Source: Ophiothrix spiculata | Taxonomy: Eukaryota; Echinodermata; Ophiuroidea; Amphilepidida; Ophiotrichidae | Assembly (NCBI GenBank): GCA_000969725.1 | Contig: JXSR01S074798.1 | Direction: 5' to 3' (one strand) | Length of the DNA: 20,235 nucleotides | Shown: one piece after another, positions 18,715-20,235 of the stretch | Layout of the letters: each line of letters begins with the position of its first letter | Numbering within the stretch: the first letter of the stretch is position 1 | The notes under the pieces: model-generated | The model's database searches: none | What the model was told of the DNA's origin: nothing | What the model saw: the letters and a program-made list of their open reading frames with translations, nothing else | Position numbers and translations under genes: made by a program

Positions 18715-20235
18715 TGCAAAAAAGTTTACCAAAATCAACCCCTGGGAAGTGCGGGAAAAATGAGAAAAACAAAATGGCCGCTAAAATAGCATATATTTGC
18801 TATAATCTGCTTACAGCAACCCTTCTAAACAACTTAATATGCACAATTATAATTGTATAATGGTGTCGTTAACAATAGCAAATACATATTTAGAGATTGC
18901 ATTATGTCAAATTCATAATTTAGATTCAAAATGGCCGCTAAATAGCATATATTTATAAAATCGACAAAAAAAAGCATATTTGAATTGAAAAAGTTTACAA
19001 ATTAAGAGAAAGAAACATATGAATTATAATTTTGACCTTAAATTTTACCATTAACTTATTCTTAATTCAAAATGGAACCCATAAAAGGTCTAAAATGGCC
19101 GCCGAAATATACTTTTATAGCTAAAAATTGAAAAAAAAATGCCATTATATAGTATCAAAAACCTTTAAGGCATTTAAAATATTCGATGTAAGATGAGTAT
19201 GAGGGTAGGAAAGACCCATTCATCCATAGGTTTATTTCAAACATGTTTCAGAATTCAAATGCCGTTCGTAATAAGTTCCAAAATTGGCTACCTAAAATCA
19301 TTATGTCGCTTAAGTATGGCTGGAGGGGCATTGAACATATTGGAAACCTTCTTATATTTTTTAGGTAATCGATAGAACTGATGTCTAGGGTACCAACAGC
19401 CCCATTTCTCCCTCAAGCGTTTTTAACTCTAAAAAGCACACCATAAAAAGTCCAAAATTGCCATAAAAACTCTTTTTTTTGTATCTCAGTAGAGATGGAA
19501 GAATGCATTAAAACAGCTTAAAAAGTTTTAACCTTTTACAAACAATCAATGGAAAATAGCTTCGAGGGTACCTACAGACGAATCCCTTCAAAACCTGTTT
19601 TGAATCCAATATGTCACCCATTAAAGGCCCAAAATGGCTACCAAAATCACCCATTATTGTGTTAAGACGGCATTAAACAGCATTAAAAGAAAACATTTTT
19701 TCTCAAAATAAATGATAGAAAATGGTTATGAGATACCAAGAGATCCAATTGTCTAAATATTATGATTCAAATCCCATATGGTACCCATAAAATGTCCAAA
19801 ATTGCCTTCAGAATATAGTTTGGAGGCACAAAATGTGCAAGAGTGGCACATTTAAACCTCTTTTGTTTCAAAAGAATTAATGGAAAGTGGTTTTGAAGGT
19901 TCTGGTAGATAAACTCCACCAAAAATTCTGCTGCTAACATGTTTCAAATCCAAAGTAACGTTCATAACAAGGTCCACAATGACCGACGAAGTAAATTTTG
20001 CCGTTTGACAATAGAGAGGTATTACAACAGCATTATTTTTTTTTTACAAATTGATAAATTAGAGACAGCTTTACCGGGTACCAGGTTACTAACAGACCAA
20101 CATGCTATATGTTCAAAATTCAAAATTGCGCCCTAAAAAAATTCAAAATGACCGTCAAATTTGATATAAAGCCATAAACACAGCAATGAAAAACTTAGTT
20201 TTACTTCAAAATATTGATGAAAGATGGCTTTGAAA
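18715..20235. repeat. degenerate tandem array, period about 157-188 bp, at least nine units
   Basis: A core like CAAAATGGCCGCTAAAAT recurs at 18771, 18928, 19092, 19280, 19454, 19631, 19798, 19976 and 20145, giving steps of 157, 164, 188, 174, 177, 167, 178 and 169 bp. Most units have CCATAAAAGGTC-like sequence just before the core. Many have a cATTAAAACAGCaTTAAA-like block about 50 bases after it, and a GATGgAAAATGGnTnTGAGG-like block 80-100 bases after it (19187, 19548, 19710, 19879, 20216). Units are strongly diverged. The array is cut by the right edge of the window and lies in what is probably the next integrin intron. Confidence 0.8.

Noticed and set aside
1-20235. CRISPR arrays, operons, ribosome binding sites, viral or toxin genes
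   Set aside because: None seen; the spliced gene and repeat content are those of an animal nuclear genome.

Overview
The window is AT-rich animal nuclear DNA. The one gene that can be named is broken into short exons with GT-AG introns of about 0.6-1.3 kb, and the noncoding DNA is crowded with short inverted-repeat elements, two tRNA-derived SINE copies, tandem duplications and one scaffold gap of 60 N. The integrin sequence and the repeat style suggest a marine invertebrate, perhaps a non-vertebrate deuterostome, but I cannot name the species.

The gene is on the minus strand. Five exons (17387-17479, 16046-16172, 15286-15396, 14176-14342, 12781-12843) encode the C-terminal 186 residues of an integrin beta subunit. 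They cover the end of the cysteine-rich I-EGF stalk, the beta-tail domain, one transmembrane helix, and a cytoplasmic tail with HDKREF, NPIY and NPLY motifs. All splice phases agree. The N-terminal part (signal peptide, PSI, hybrid and beta-I domains, first EGF modules) must lie beyond the right edge of the window.

Layout, left to right. Positions 1-11150 hold no recognisable gene. They carry a chain of nonautonomous elements with terminal inverted repeats (TIRs), a G-rich/C-rich inverted pair (1829-2405), a CpG-rich patch (4590-4800), and a 271-281 bp segment duplicated on both sides of the N gap. Positions 11154-12780 are 3' UTR and/or intergenic. Positions 12781-17479 are the integrin 3' half; its introns carry a near-perfect 101-bp repeat pair, a SINE remnant, a MITE, a diverged tandem duplication, and a complete SINE that ends 12 bases from a splice acceptor. 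From 17480 to the end is presumably the next intron, containing from about 18715 a degenerate tandem array with a period of about 170 bp and at least nine copies.

I see no wholly new gene system. The most useful leads are the SINE at the splice acceptor, a possible intron-read-through isoform resembling vertebrate beta-1B, the MITE whose TIRs are built from repeated palindromes, and the 170-bp array.
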